NCBI GenBank assembly: GCA_949126835.1
Contig: OX421497.1
Span: 22,633,612 to 22,697,611, forward strand
Reading direction: 5' to 3'
Length of the DNA stretch: 64,000 bases
Source of the DNA: Anisus vortex
Lineage: Eukaryota; Mollusca; Gastropoda; Planorbidae
In this document: in pieces, positions 23,606 through 34,930 of the stretch
Numbering within the stretch: position 1 is the stretch's first letter
Layout: every line of letters starts with the position of its first letter
Notes under the pieces: generated by a model
Databases searched by the model: none
Seen by the model: only the letters and a program-made list of their open reading frames with translations
Told to the model about the DNA's origin: nothing
Position numbers and translations under genes: made by a program

Positions 23606-24197
23606 GGGGAAACTGGGGTAAAATGGGATAGCGGGGTAAAACGAGACACACGAATTACTCAAAAACAGAAAGTCGGAGCGCTTTAGAAATGAGTCTATTA
23701 AAGAGATCACGTGATACTGCATTGCCGGCAAAATCCATTTTGTTTGGCTGAGCTGCGTGCGTCAGTGAGAGGCAAATATTTCAATTTTAAATATTTTGAT
23801 CTATTTTTATGGTTACGATGCAAATGTGTTCATTAAGAAAAAAAATACAGATTTGTCAAACAAGAATTAACATTCTGATAGAAATTTATGTGGGCAATGG
23901 TAATAGATATTTAAGTTTGACCTACTTAAGCAGGGCAGTGTGTGGTTTGGAGGCTTTGTGAACAAGGTTATGTTGGGGTAAAACAGGACAAAACAATGGG
24001 GCAAAATGGGAAAATACGGTTAACTCAATAAATCATTTGTGTTTCTTTTGAAACAAACAAATCTCATCTTTTCTTGTTTTGTCATTATTGTCCACCACTT
24101 GCTTGTTCTGTACACAGAATGTCGTTTACATGTCAATGTTATCTTTGATACGGCAGGATTTTTTCCCTTAAGTATCTCGTTTTACCCCAGGTTCCCC
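23606..24197. mobile_element. Mariner-type MITE (TA target site)
   Basis: Ends GGGGAAACTGGGGTAAAA and its inverted partner (complement GGGGAACCTGGGGTAAAA) face each other across 592 bases. TA dinucleotides flank both sides (23604-23605 and 24198-24199). TA duplication with such ends suits the Tc1/mariner group. It appears inserted in the coding fragment that resumes at 24200. A second, partial copy of the right half lies at 24357-25011. Confidence 0.7.
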
Positions 24198-24199
24198 TA

Positions 24200-24326
24200 C
24201 TCTGAGAGTGCAGAAAACTGGGTAGCCTGTCAAGGTGACTGTAACAGGCGGGCACACTACAGCTGTGCAGGTCTGGATGAAAGAAACATAGCCCCAGTTT
24301 TCGTTTGTGAACTCTGCGACGACTGA
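24200..24326 (+). pseudogene. PHD-finger-like C-terminal coding fragment
   Basis: The frame encodes SESAENWVACQGDCNRR, then AHYSCAGLDE and FVCELCDD before TGA at 24324-24326. The W-V-x-C ... H-x2-C ... C-x2-C spacing is the second half of a PHD zinc finger. The first zinc ligands should lie upstream, where the MITE at 23606-24197 interrupts; the bases left of the MITE are open in the matching frame but lack the expected cysteines. PHD fingers occur at the C terminus of some pogo/Tigger-like transposases as well as in host chromatin proteins. The transposon setting favours a transposase remnant, but this is inference. Confidence 0.45.
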
Positions 24327-24356
24327 CATTTGATTTAGCATACCCACAGCGTATGG

Positions 24357-25011
24357 CTCGTTTTACCCCAGGCATGGGGCAAAACGGGAAAATACAGTTA
24401 GCCCAACAAATCATTTGTGTCTCTGTTGAAACCATAGACTATAATATACATGGACCGCTTGCTTTAGTTTTTTATGCTATTATCTTCTGTTTTTTGCAAT
24501 TCCCGATTCTACATGAAGTAATTGTAATACAAGTTCCGTTTTATTAAATCGCATTATTTTCGACTATAAATGAATACTTGTAGGCCTATTAATATAATTA
24601 AACCTATTATCATTGACTATAATAAGATGGACCGCATGCTCTATTTTTAGAGCTTATGTTCTTTTTCCGTGTGCACACAACACTGATCTATAAATGTTTT
24701 CGCTCTGTACTACTTTCGATTTTAATTTTTCAATGAGAAAACCAAAGCGATTCAATAAAACGGAAGTGCAAAGTATATTACGAATCGGGATATCAGTGTT
24801 TCGAGTCATCATATAGCAGAAATACTAAAGCAAGCGGTCCATGTATATTATAGTCTATGGTTGAAACTAACAAATCTCATCTTTTTTTGTTGTGACATTG
24901 TTGTCCACTACTTGCTTGTTCAGTACACAGAATGTCGTTTACATGTCAATGTTATCTTTGATACGACAGGTTTTTTTTCCCTTAAGTATCTCGTTTTACC
25001 CCAGGTTCCCC
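24357..25011. mobile_element. Second copy of the TA-type MITE, right part
   Basis: 24370-24432 and 24868-25011 are a diverged direct duplicate of 24000-24197, including the terminal 'ctcgttttaccccaggttcc'. The copy is split by the hAT-type element at 24433-24859. The intact first copy shows the uninterrupted sequence. Confidence 0.7.
24433..24859. mobile_element. 427-bp MITE with perfect 36-bp TIRs and 8-bp TSD
   Basis: The first and last 36 bases are exact inverted copies (starting CATAGACTATAATATACATG). Identical 8-base repeats GTTGAAAC lie at 24425-24432 and 24860-24867. The 8-bp duplication suggests the hAT superfamily. The interior includes another partial terminal sequence near 24612. 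A related element lies at 54463-54752. The paralogous sequence at about 24045-24062 shows the site before insertion. Confidence 0.85.
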
Positions 25012-25019
25012 TACTTAAA

Positions 25020-26250
25020 TGCATTTGTACTCACAGAAGGGATAAAAAAAAGTGTTTTTCTCCTTATGTTTATCAGAGCAATGTAACATATTGTTATTGT
25101 GTTGTATTTCTAAATTAGAACGTTTCTGTCGTTTATATTTCGCGATTTCTCTCCTGATATATTAGCTTGTGTAAACAAAATATTATTTAAAATTTCACAA
25201 TCGGGAGGGAGAAGGGGAAAGGGGTGGGTGGGGTTATTCACCTGAAACTGGTGTGGGGTGGGTGGGGTTATTCACGTGTAACTTCGATTGAAAGCAAGAC
25301 ACATTTGTGATTTCTATCAAGTACACATACAGTAAAAAGTAAACATGAAACCATAACTAATTGTACATCAATTACTAACTCATATAACTTCTCTGAGAGA
25401 AAGTATGTATAGGCCTAATTACATTTTTGGTTTGGTATAGACTAAAGGCCAGCTCCTTTGTTCGATAGATAGAAAATTTAAACACAATGGCTCTGATAAT
25501 TTATAATAGGTTGATTGCACATTTATGCACATGCGGTGCCTTCACTTTGTAGCATTTTGAGGATTTCTAAGACCAGAATAAAACAGTCATTTGAGAAGAA
25601 TTTTAGGTCCTTTCTCTTTCAACTATTTCTTTTCTGCCCTCCCCATTCCAAAGTCTGCAACTGAATTGTGGAAATAGGTGCACAGAGAATCATACAATTA
25701 ATTTAAAAATATCTTTATTATTTATATTTAATATCTTAGTAAAGTTATTTTCATATTACTAAGTATGTACTAAAATGCATGTGTTTTCTTATCATTTTTA
25801 CAAGCCATTTTTCTTATCCCTGCCCAACGCCACATAGAAACACGTGACAGATTAGAAAAAAACAAATAGCGGGTTTGGGACAAGAAATAGTAGAAATAAA
25901 ACCAAGTTCAAGGTGAATCTACTAAATAAATCAGACAATTATTCAAAATGGCGGTCCGCACGCTTCAGATGGCAAAGTTGGAGTTAAGCCAATGAGATTT
26001 CGAGTTTGATAATTCTTGGCTGGAATCGAGTTCTAACGTCCAAATCATTTAAATTAGCAAGCAACTTTCTTAAATTGATATTAATAGGCCTATACATTTA
26101 ACATACATATTTATTAATATTGGGTAAGTTTATACGGTTACATTGATATGTATATCTACAACATTAAAAATAAGTGCCCATTAAAACATTCTAAAACATT
26201 AAGAAAATAAAAACAAAACACTAAAATATTAAAGCGTCACTCTTAATGTT
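25020..26250. other. AT-rich, no gene recognised
   Basis: Only a short duplicated 'gtgggtggggttattcac' (25226-25276) stands out. It would be intronic in the proposed minus-strand gene. Confidence 0.4.
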
Positions 26251-26259
26251 GTAGAGTTC

Positions 26260-26760
26260 AAACAAGAGTCTAAATTCAGTTGGCAATTTTCAACAATCCC
26301 ACCAGTTTCAGTAGACACACTATAACAAGTCATTCAGTTTCAACAAACAAAGAAATAATCTAAATCAAGCCATTTAGTTCCAGCCCACACATTTTACAAG
26401 CCCACCGTTTCAGTAGATATACTATAACAAGTCATTCAGTTTCTATAAGCAATCTATAACAAGCCATTTAGTTTCAGCACAATCATTATAACAAGCCCAC
26501 TAGTTTCAGTAGACACACTATAACAAGTCATTCAGTTTCCATAAAAAATCTATAGCAAGACATATAATTCCAGAAATCCTCAGTTTCAGTAGACACAATA
26601 TAACAAGCCATTCAGTCTCAATAAATAATCTATAACAAGCAATTTAGTTCCACCCCACACATTATACAAGGCCACTAGTTTCAGATAGATACATAAAACA
26701 ATCCATTTAGTTTCCATAGACACACTATATAACTAGCTCGTCAGTTTCAAAAGACTCACA
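26260..26760. repeat. Degenerate tandem repeat, about 60-bp unit
   Basis: Repeated words 'gtttcagtagacacactata', 'acaagtcattcagtttc' and 'acaagccatttagtt' alternate over 500 bases with substantial divergence between copies, indicating an old array. Confidence 0.75.
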
Positions 26761-27220
26761 CAGATTAGAAGATGATACAGTTCATAAGGTGCACATTTTC
26801 ACAACAGACAACTCTTACAGCTTGATATTTGAATTGGTTTGGAGGAGGGGGGGGGGCGGAAGAAAACATCAAAAATAAAATCTAGCCTCACACTTGATGT
26901 GAAAGTAAAACAGAGCATAAAAAAAAGTTGATAAAAAAACTAAACAGGGTGAGAGAAAAAAAAATTGAAAAAGACCCAAGTTTTGTAGTTGTTGAGCAAA
27001 CATTTTCACGAGTGAGTGCTCGGCCCTTCACTAACTCTAACGAGGCCAGTAACAAGATGTTTGCGCTTCGCTGCTTTATGTTTCCGTTATTTAAGCGTTA
27101 AAGAAAACAGGAATGGCGCTGGTGATGAACTCAAAAAAAGGTCTCCTTAAATAATAACCTTACACACACATACATACTCATAGGATATATATCATATGTA
27201 GAGAGAGATTTTTTTCTCAC

Positions 27221-27287
27221 CTCCTTCCACCGTCATTCCGTCGTAGGAATGGAAGTCAGTGTAGACAAAGCGGAAAGAAGTGAAGAA
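27221..27287 (-). CDS. Internal exon of the unidentified minus-strand gene, at a minisatellite edge
   Basis: On the minus strand the acceptor 'ctagttctccag' precedes 67 open bases that end at the donor 'ggag|gtgaga'. The frame starts in phase 0 and encodes FFTSFRFVYTDFHSYDGMTV plus EG, leaving one base. That phase joins cleanly to the exon at 23320-23266 downstream and to the exon at 42105-41977 upstream. The acceptor is the terminal unit of the 45-bp array at 27288-28235. The start of the exon is itself pyrimidine-rich, so a shorter exon is conceivable, but no other AG lies in a good context. Family unknown. A diverged copy of part of this exon is embedded in the 61-bp repeat at 30151-30330. 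Confidence 0.5.
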
Positions 27288-28235
27288 CTGGAGAACTAGC
27301 CCAAATGTTGGGGACTAGTCCACTGTAGGCTGGAGAACTAGGGCACTGTATGTTAGGGACTAGTCCACTGTAGGCTGGAGAACTAGGGCACTGTATGTTA
27401 GGGACTAGTCCACTGTAGGCTGGAGACCTGGGGCACTGTATGTTAGGGACTAGCCCACTGTAGGCTGGAGAACTAGGGCACTGTATGTTAGGGACTAGTC
27501 CACTGTAGGCTGGAGAACTAGGGCACTGTATGTTAGGGACTAGTCGACTGTAGGCTGGAGACCTGGGGCACTGTATGTTAGGGACTAGTCCACTGTAGGC
27601 TGGAGAACTAGGGCACTGTATGTTACGGACTAGTCCAATGTAGGCTGGAGACCTGGGGCACTGTATGATAGTGACTAGTCCACTGTAGGCTGTAGAACTG
27701 GGGCACTGTATGTTGGGGACTAGTCCACTGTAGGCTGGAGACCTGGGGCACTGTATGTTAGGGACTAGTCCACTGTAGGCTGGAGACCTGGGGCACTGTA
27801 TGTTGGGGACTAGTCCACTGGAGGCTGGAGACCTGGGGCACTGTATGTTGGGGACTAGTCCACTGTAGGCTGTAGAACTGGGGCACTGTATGTTAGGGAC
27901 TAGTCCACTGTAGGCTGTAGAACTGGGGCACTGTATGTTAGGGACTAGTCCACTGTAGGCTGGACAACTAGGGCACTGTATGTTAGGGACTAGTCCACTG
28001 TAGGCTGTAGAACTGGGGCACTGTATGTTAGGGACTAGTCCACTGTAGGCTGTAGAACTGGGGCACTGTATGTTAGGGACTAGTCCACTGTAGGCTGGAC
28101 AACTAGGGCACTGTATGTTAGGGACTAGTCCACTGTAGGCTGTAGAACTGGGGCACTGTATGTTAGGGACTAGTCCACTCTAGGCTGGAGAACTGGGGCA
28201 CTGTATGTTGGGGACTAGTCCACTGTAGGCTTGAG
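27288..28235. repeat. 45-bp minisatellite, about 21 copies, carrying acceptor-like motifs
   Basis: The unit contains 'gggactagtccactgtaggc' and 'tggagaactagggcactgta'. Variants alternate GGAGAACTAG, GGAGACCTGG and GTAGAACTGG. On the minus strand nearly every unit contains 'ttctccag' or 'ttctacag', the sequence used as the acceptor of the adjacent exon. In the phase of that exon each unit reads into TAG within five codons. Confidence 0.92.
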
Positions 28236-28304
28236 TGACTTCTGGATAAATGCTCGTATCTGATCTTTTTTTCTCTTCTCTATTCTTTATATTTTTTTTA
28301 ATTA

Positions 28305-28480
28305 AGATTTTAGATGTTATAGTTTAGATGTTATAGTTTAGATGTTATAGTTTAGATGTTATAGTTTAGATGTTATAGTTTAGATGTTATAGTTTAGATG
28401 TTATAGTTTAGATGTTATAGTTTAGATGTTATAGTTTAGATGTTATAGTTTAGATGTTATAGTTTAGATGTTATAGTGTC
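28305..28480. repeat. 14-bp minisatellite (TAGATGTTATAGTT), about 12 copies
   Basis: Almost perfect head-to-tail copies of TAGATGTTATAGTT, ending in a variant at 28476. Sequence conservation between copies suggests recent expansion. Confidence 0.95.
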
Positions 28481-28578
28481 GCTTGTTATGTTTTCTTTTT
28501 TTTATTAACGGGCGGCAATGTTGCGTGGGGAATTTTTACGTTATGGAAGTCGAGGATGGGTCATTTGTAAGATGTTGA

Positions 28579-28579
<1 letters not shown>

Positions 28580-28632
<53 letters not shown>

Positions 28633-28776
28633 AGAACTACAAAGCGAGACAGAGAGAACTACAGAGCAAGATAGAGAAAAAGAGAGGTATAATGTTCGCT
28701 GAAATATGATATAAGATATTATATCCTAAAGCAGGGAGAGCAAGAAAGAAACAAAAGAGAGTTTAGAAGATAAAGC

Positions 28777-28825
<49 letters not shown>

Positions 28826-28860
28826 GAAGACAAAAAAAGAGAGGGAGAGAAATATTGTGA
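28580..28860. repeat. (GA)n microsatellites
   Basis: Two GA-rich tracts (about 28580-28630 and 28768-28828) with A-rich interruptions. Open frames here are artefacts. Confidence 0.9.
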
Positions 28861-28994
28861 GAGAGGGTGGTTTGTGAGATTAGGGTCACGGTAAGATCAT
28901 TTGAGAAATATTAAAGAGAGACGAAAGACGTAAGGATAAAGTAGAAAGACAGAAACTGGGAGAGAAAGCTAATGGAAAGAAAGAGTAAGATAAA

Positions 28995-29870
28995 GGTAAA
29001 TATCTTGATGATACAAATAAATGTCATGATGTCTTGATGATACAAATAAATGTCATGATGTCTTGATGATACAAATAAATGTCATGACGTCTTGATGATA
29101 CAAATAAATGTCATGACGTCTTGATGATACAAATAAATGCCATGAGGTCTTGATGATACAAATAAATGTCATGACGTCTTGATGATAAAAATAAATGTCA
29201 TGATGTCTTGATGAGAAAATTAAATGTCATGATGTCGTGATCATCATGATGATAAATGTCTTGATGTGATGATGATAAAAATAAATGTCATGATGATAAA
29301 GGTCTTGATGATAAATATAAATGTCAAGGTGATAAATGTAAATGTTTTGACGTCATGATGATAAAAATAAATGTCATGATGATAAATGTAAATGTTTTGA
29401 CGTCATGATGATAATAATTAATGTCATGATGATACATGTAAATGTTTTGACGTCATGATGATACAAAATGTCATGAAGATAAATGTCATGAAGATAAATG
29501 TAAACGTTTTGACGTTATGGTGATAAAAATAAATGTCATGATGATAAAACGAATTTCATGGTGATAACGGTAAATGTTATGGTGATAAAGGTAAATGTCT
29601 TGATGTCATGATGATGAAGGTAAATATCTTGATGTCATAATGATAAAGGTAAATGTCTTGATGTCATGACGATGAAGGTAAATGTCTTCATGTCATGATG
29701 ATGAAGGTAAATGTATTGATGTCATGACGATGAAGGTAAATGTCTTGATGTCATGATGATGAAGGTAAATGTCTTGATGTCATGATGATGAAGGTAAATG
29801 TCTTGATGTCATGATGATAAAGTTAAATGTCTTGATTTCATGATGATAAAGGTAAATGTCTCGATATTGT
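28995..29870. repeat. 29-bp related tandem repeats with CRE-like palindromes
   Basis: About 30 diverging units of the type 'gtcttgatgatacaaataaa' + 'tgtcatgat', shifting to 'gtcatgatgatgaaggtaaa' + 'tgtcttgat' toward the right. Three units contain the perfect palindrome TGACGTCA (29348-29355, 29398-29405, 29448-29455), the consensus CRE. The array is intronic in the proposed minus-strand gene. Confidence 0.9.
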
Positions 29871-30150
29871 AGAAAAACCTTCAAGACACACAAACCTTAA
29901 GACATGAAGAAATATACGTTGGCGAAATGATTAAAAAAACAACAGCTACAAACAATGACACATAAGGAGAATCTTACAGGCGAATAAATAATGGATTCGT
30001 GTATCGGATATCACGACCTGTTGACAACTTTTATCTGTGACAGGTTTTAAGATTTCAAACTGAGCAGGAAGTAACGTTTTGTGTTGTTTTTTTTTAAAAA
30101 TATGATATAAAGTTGTATGAATGTTGTTATGTTCCGGTTCTTTGAATTTT

Positions 30151-30330
30151 GTAATGTGATGGAAGTCAGTGAAGGCAAAGTGGTAAAATGTGAATGATCT
30201 AGTGATGTTTGGTAATGTGATGGAAGTCAGTGAAGGCAAAGTGGTAAAATGTGAATGATCTAGTGATGTTTGGTAATGTGATGGAAGTCAGTGAAGGCAA
30301 AGTGGTAGGATGTGGAGGATCTAGTGATGT
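30151..30330. repeat. 61-bp tandem repeat, three copies, resembling the 27.2-kb exon
   Basis: Unit begins 'gtaatgtgatggaagtcagt' and continues 'gaaggcaaagtggtaaaatg'. The core 'atggaagtcagtg.ag.caaag.gg.aaa' matches exon bases 27248-27285 by eye. On the minus strand the unit encodes a fragment ending FAFTDFHH, comparable to FVYTDFHS of the exon. Confidence 0.75.
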
Positions 30331-30853
30331 TTGCCTGGGTGTAGTGTTGACTGTAGTTATGTTGAATGTTTGAAATAAATGAACAGTAGCATAGAAAACT
30401 CCTAACTGACGAAATAATATACATGTAGCTACAAACTCTGATTTCAAAGTTGTGGTCCCCGGTGTTGAATTTTGTTGTTTAAAGTAGTTTGTATTTTTTT
30501 ATAATATAGTTTAGGGTTCTAGTGAATACTGTTTTAAAAGTTGCTTAAATAAAGAGACGGATTTTGACATAAAATTGAAGCAAATTAGTTCTAAAATAAT
30601 GTAGTGCTTTTTTTTAGGTTTTGCGGGGGTGGGAAGGGGAGATGGGGGGGGGGCATAGACGGATTTTGTAGAGCAATAATGAAGGTGGTTTATGTAAAGT
30701 AAGGAAACATATTGGTTAATTAATGTTTTTTTTTAATGTGTCAAACAATATATGTGTGGTTAAAACTCAATGGATTATTTGCGTCTCTCTACGGTTAGGT
30801 ACCGACCAGTTCCACTCAACTCCTAGCATTACAAGAACTTAAGGAAACGAAAC

Positions 30854-30854
<1 letters not shown>

Positions 30855-30885
<31 letters not shown>
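30855..30885. repeat. Poly-T tract (about 28)
   Basis: A pure T run followed by 'gtgtggggcggg'. It may be a retroposed tail, with no attached body recognised. Confidence 0.8.
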
Positions 30886-31631
30886 TGTGGGGCGGGTGTA
30901 TCATTTCTTATTTACAATCATGTTTTAAATGTTTTCCTGTATTCGTTGCTGGCCACGTGACATCGCGTGAACATCTTTGACATTTATTGCTCCCCCCCCC
31001 TCCCGTCTCCTTCCCGCTTCCCCCACCGGTATGACAAAACGAATCACCATGGCGGCTATATCTCTTGTCAACACTGATGTTTAATCATGACATCATCTGT
31101 GCAATTCAATCTGTTCAAGCTAACCACCCCCACCCCTCTTTCCCTTCTTTTTGTTTCAATCGATAAGTTGAACATGCAATTTTGTTGTTCAAATTTTTAG
31201 CTGATGCAGATATTGAGGGTGTTTTTTTTTTGTATCTTCTTTCTTATGAACATAATGCGATATTTAACAGAATACGAATTGTTTGGCTCAAACTCATTAA
31301 CATATGAGCAAACACAAACGACGTTCTTCATTGGAAAGTAGGGCGTATTAGAGAAGACGATTTCTAACCGAATACCGAATCTTAGTTTTTGAACACACTT
31401 TTTTTTTTAATGCGGGTACAAACCGAATAGTGCCGACAACTCCGGAGTTTAGCTGTCATATGGAAAATGAATTAAATTAGCTCTCCTTCACACCAACCCT
31501 GCCCCCCTCCCTCAAACACACACGAATGTCCCCGTTATGCGCTTACTTACAACATAAGCAGTCGTTAGGAGTCGTTAAGACCTCCGATGAAATTCAATCA
31601 AATCTGGATCTTGTAGTATGTTCTAGAGGTT

Positions 31632-31757
31632 GTGCCAGACACAAATCCTACGACGCTTCCTCAAGATCTTCTGGCCAAATACCATTCATTTCAAAATGAG
31701 GATCTACTTGAGAAAACAGGAGTAGTCGTCCCAATAGCAGAGAGCATCTCAGCAAGG
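31632..31757 (+). pseudogene. Older LINE 3'-end fragment, left part (interrupted)
   Basis: Encodes the LINE C-terminal motif type RRFLKIFWPNTI, then NEDLLEKTG...AESISAR, with a frame change near 31690. It stops where the full-length LINE begins and resumes after it at 34931, so it is the host sequence for that insertion. The 5' part is truncated near 31630. Confidence 0.7.
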
Positions 31758-31928
31758 CTGCCAACATTGGTACTAGGCCTTGGCGTGGCTTGGCAGCTTG
31801 AGTACCCTGACAACCCCCAGAGCTATACCAGCGGGAGTTTAAACTCCTGGCAGGTTCAACCAAGCTGGGAAGGTCTGCGCGGGTAGGGGTCAGACTAAAG
31901 CTAGTACCCTGGTCCTCCAGGTTGGGGG

Positions 31929-32360
31929 TTGGGCACAGGGTTAACCACTCTGTCCTGGAAAAACAAGCTGGTTACGGAAACAGCAACAAAGTCAATACCT
32001 ATAAACCGGTGCGATAAACCTCTAGAGTTGCCCCAAGTGACTCATATGAATGACAGTGGTGAAAGCCATTCTTTGGAAGCCACTGACAGGAAGATAGAGG
32101 TCTTGAGTACCAAAACCAAGACAAAACTGGGATTTTGGAATGTACGCACAATGTACCAAACTGGTAAACTAGCCCAAGTGACAGCAGAGATGCGGCGCTA
32201 CGGTATACACATTTTAGGCATCAGTGAAGCTAGATGGCTGGGATCTGGAAGAATGACAACTTCGACAGGAGAGACAGTTTTATATTCAGGAAAAGGTGAT
32301 AACCTGCATGAAGAAGGAGTCGCCATCGTCCTTAGGAAAGGTACAAAAAATGCCTTATAG
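31929..32360 (+). pseudogene. LINE endonuclease domain, N-terminal part (before frameshift)
   Basis: Encodes the start of an apurinic-like endonuclease: LGFWNVRTMYQTGKLAQVTA and GIHILGISEARWLGSG carry the conserved N and E catalytic positions, followed by EEGVAIVLRKG. The frame ends at TAG 32358-32360. The next codons of the domain continue in the frame one base back, from about 32357, so a single-base deletion separates the two halves. The true initiator is uncertain; the open frame extends upstream of the first likely coding residues. Confidence 0.8.
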
Positions 32361-34924
32361 ACTGGAAACCAATTAGCAGTAGACTAATTAAAATCAGAAT
32401 GAGAGGTAGGCAGATAAATATGACCATCATACAATGCTATGGCCCTACAAACGACAGTGAGGATGAAACAAAAGACCTTTTTTATGAACAATTGGAGACA
32501 GAAGTTAAATCAGCACCACTGCATGACATGATGATAATAATGGGAGACTTAAATGCAAAAGTAGGACATGACAACAATGGCAACGAACGAACAATGGGAA
32601 CTCATGGTTGTGGTATAAGGAACGAAAATGGAGAAAGATTAGTTGAACTTTGTAGCTCTAATAACATGGTAATAGGAGGCACTTTGTTTCCACATCGTGA
32701 GATTCACAAGTTGACCTGGTATTCGCCCAATGATAGAGATAGAAACCAAATTGACCATCTGCTTATAAATGCCAAATGGAGGAGATCATTGATAGATGTT
32801 AAAGTAAAACGAGGTGCTGATGTTGGAAGTGACCATCAGTTGGTAGTAGCAAAAGTGAAGCTGAAACTGAGGCGGTCACAGAACAAGACAGACATACAGC
32901 GAGGATACAATATACAGAAACTAACAGATCCTCACACTAAGCTCACCTTCATCACACAGGTCAAGAATAGATTCCAGGCACTACAAAGTTTAAGCTCTGA
33001 TGATGAGAGTAATAATAATATAAATTCATACTATGAAAATGTCAAAGTTGCATACCAACAGAGTGCAGAAAAATGCTTGGGCTTTAGAGATAAGAAAAAG
33101 ACAAAAGAATGGATTACACCAACCACATGGTGTGCCATAGACCAGAGACGCAAGATAAAAAATCAAATGAACAGCACTAGGTCAACAAGACTACAAGAAA
33201 AATACAAATACCAATATAAAGAAGCCAACAAGGCAGTAAAGAAGATGGTGCGTGCAGACAAGAGGGCATTTGTTGAAGAACTAGCAAATGAAGCAGAAAG
33301 TGCTGCAGCAAAAGGAGAGCAAGGTCAATTATATAAAATCACCAGGCAGATTTGTGGTAAATTCCACTCATCACCAAATGCACCCATTAAGGATAAACAA
33401 GGAAAACTGCTGACTAATGAAGCTGAACAAAATAAACGATGGGCTGAACATTTTAGCGAAATACTTAATAGAGAACCACCATTGGAAGAAGCAGTAATTC
33501 CGGATGTACAGACAGAATTGGACATCAATGTAGAACCACCTACAAAAGAAGAAATTGTAAATGCCATTAAATCACTAAAAAACAATAAAGCTCCAGGATC
33601 CGATAACTTGAACACTGAACTATTTAAATCTGACGCAGAGACAGCAGCTAATATATTGGAGCCACTTTTCAGAAAAATATGGGTGGAAGCATACGTACCA
33701 GAAGACTGGACTAAAGGAATAATTATCAAAATCCCCAAAAAGGGTGCACTTAGTGACTGCAATAACTGGCGTGGCATTACGCTTCTGTCAATCCCAAGCA
33801 AAGTACTGGCCAAGGTGATCATCGGGAGACTTTACGAAGCTGTCGACATCATTCTTAGAAAAGAGCAAGCAGGTTTTAGAAAAGGGAGGAACTGCACAGA
33901 ACAGATTTTTGCTCTACGAAACATCATAGAACAATGTACAGAATGGCAAAGACAACTTTATATCAACTTCATTGATTTCGAAAAGGCATTCGACAGTGTT
34001 CACCGAGACAGTCTGTGGCGCATTCTGAGAGCATATGGAATACCTGCTCACATGGTACAGCTGATCAAGAGCTTTTACAGCAACTACAGCTGTTGCATGA
34101 AAGGTAGCAACATTTGGTTCGAAGTGAGGACAGGGGTGAGACAAGGATGCATGATGTCCGCATTACTGTTTAACATACTAATTGACTGGGTGATGAAAAA
34201 CACAATAGAAGTGAGAAACAATGGCATCAGATGGACTTTGTTATCAACACTCGAGGATTTAGACTATGCTGATGACCTTGCACTTTTGTCTCACACCTAT
34301 CAGCAAATGCAAGCCAACTCAGAAAAATTCACATACCTAGGAAGCTCACTCACACCAGATGGAGGAAGCAAAGAAGATATTCAGAACAGACTGAACAAAG
34401 CAAGAATTGCATTTTATAACATGACCAACATCTGGAAATCCTGTACATATAGTACCAGAACGAAAATAAAACTATATAACAGCTGTGTGCTTCCTGTCCT
34501 TCTATATGGTGCAGAATGTTGGCGCATGACACAACAGGACCTTGTGAGGCTTTCAACTTTCCACACGAAAAACCTCAGGAAGATTTTGAAAATATTTTGG
34601 CCGAAGAAAATAACCAACGAAGAATTAATGTCCCAATCCAACCACGAAGACATGGGCACAATCATAATGAAAAGACGTTGGCGATGGATTGGCCATGTAT
34701 TGAGAAGAGAGGAAGGGAACATCTGCAAGACAGCACTACACTGGACTCCAGAAGGGAAAAGAAAGAGAGGTCGGCCAAAAGTAACCTGGCGCAGAACAGT
34801 GGAGCAGGAATTAAAAGAATTTGGTCACTCCTGGGGTACGATTGGAATTGTCGCACGTGACAGAGAAAGATGGAAGGACTTTGTTGCTGCCCTATGCGCC
34901 CACGGCGTTACGGGCAGTAAGTAA
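32357..34924 (+). pseudogene. LINE endonuclease-reverse transcriptase, C-terminal part
   Basis: The open frame (first ATG at 32399) encodes the rest of the endonuclease: IQCYGPTND, MGDLNAKVGHD, DRNQIDHLLIN and VGSDHQLVVA (catalytic D and SDH). The reverse transcriptase follows: NNWRGITLLSIPSKV, QAGFRKGRNCTEQI, FIDFEKAFDSVHR, GVRQGCMMSALLFNILIDW and DYADDLALL. Between YADD (about 34272) and the thumb motif FTYLGSSLTPDGG only about 17 residues remain. Relatives of this group normally have several tens more, so an in-frame deletion is likely. The C terminus carries RRWRWIGHVLRRE and KRGRPKVTWRRT. Endonuclease, RT core and tail are otherwise intact. Confidence 0.85.
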
Positions 34925-34930
34925 GTAAGT

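Larger units (their letters stand above)
31758..34930 (+). mobile_element. Full-length RTE-like non-LTR retrotransposon (3.17 kb)
   Basis: Bounded by a perfect 12-base target duplication ATCTCAGCAAGG (31746-31757 and 34931-34942). A 5' UTR of about 170-200 bases precedes the coding region. The stop codon merges directly into a short (AAGT)n tail with essentially no 3' UTR. Size, single endonuclease-RT ORF and tandem-repeat tail fit the RTE group, but I cannot place the clade firmly. Two lesions affect coding: a one-base frameshift near 32357 and an apparent in-frame deletion after the YADD box. Confidence 0.85.

Noticed and set aside
34414..34860. Secondary frames inside the LINE on both strands
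   Set aside because: Shadows of the LINE ORF in other frames.
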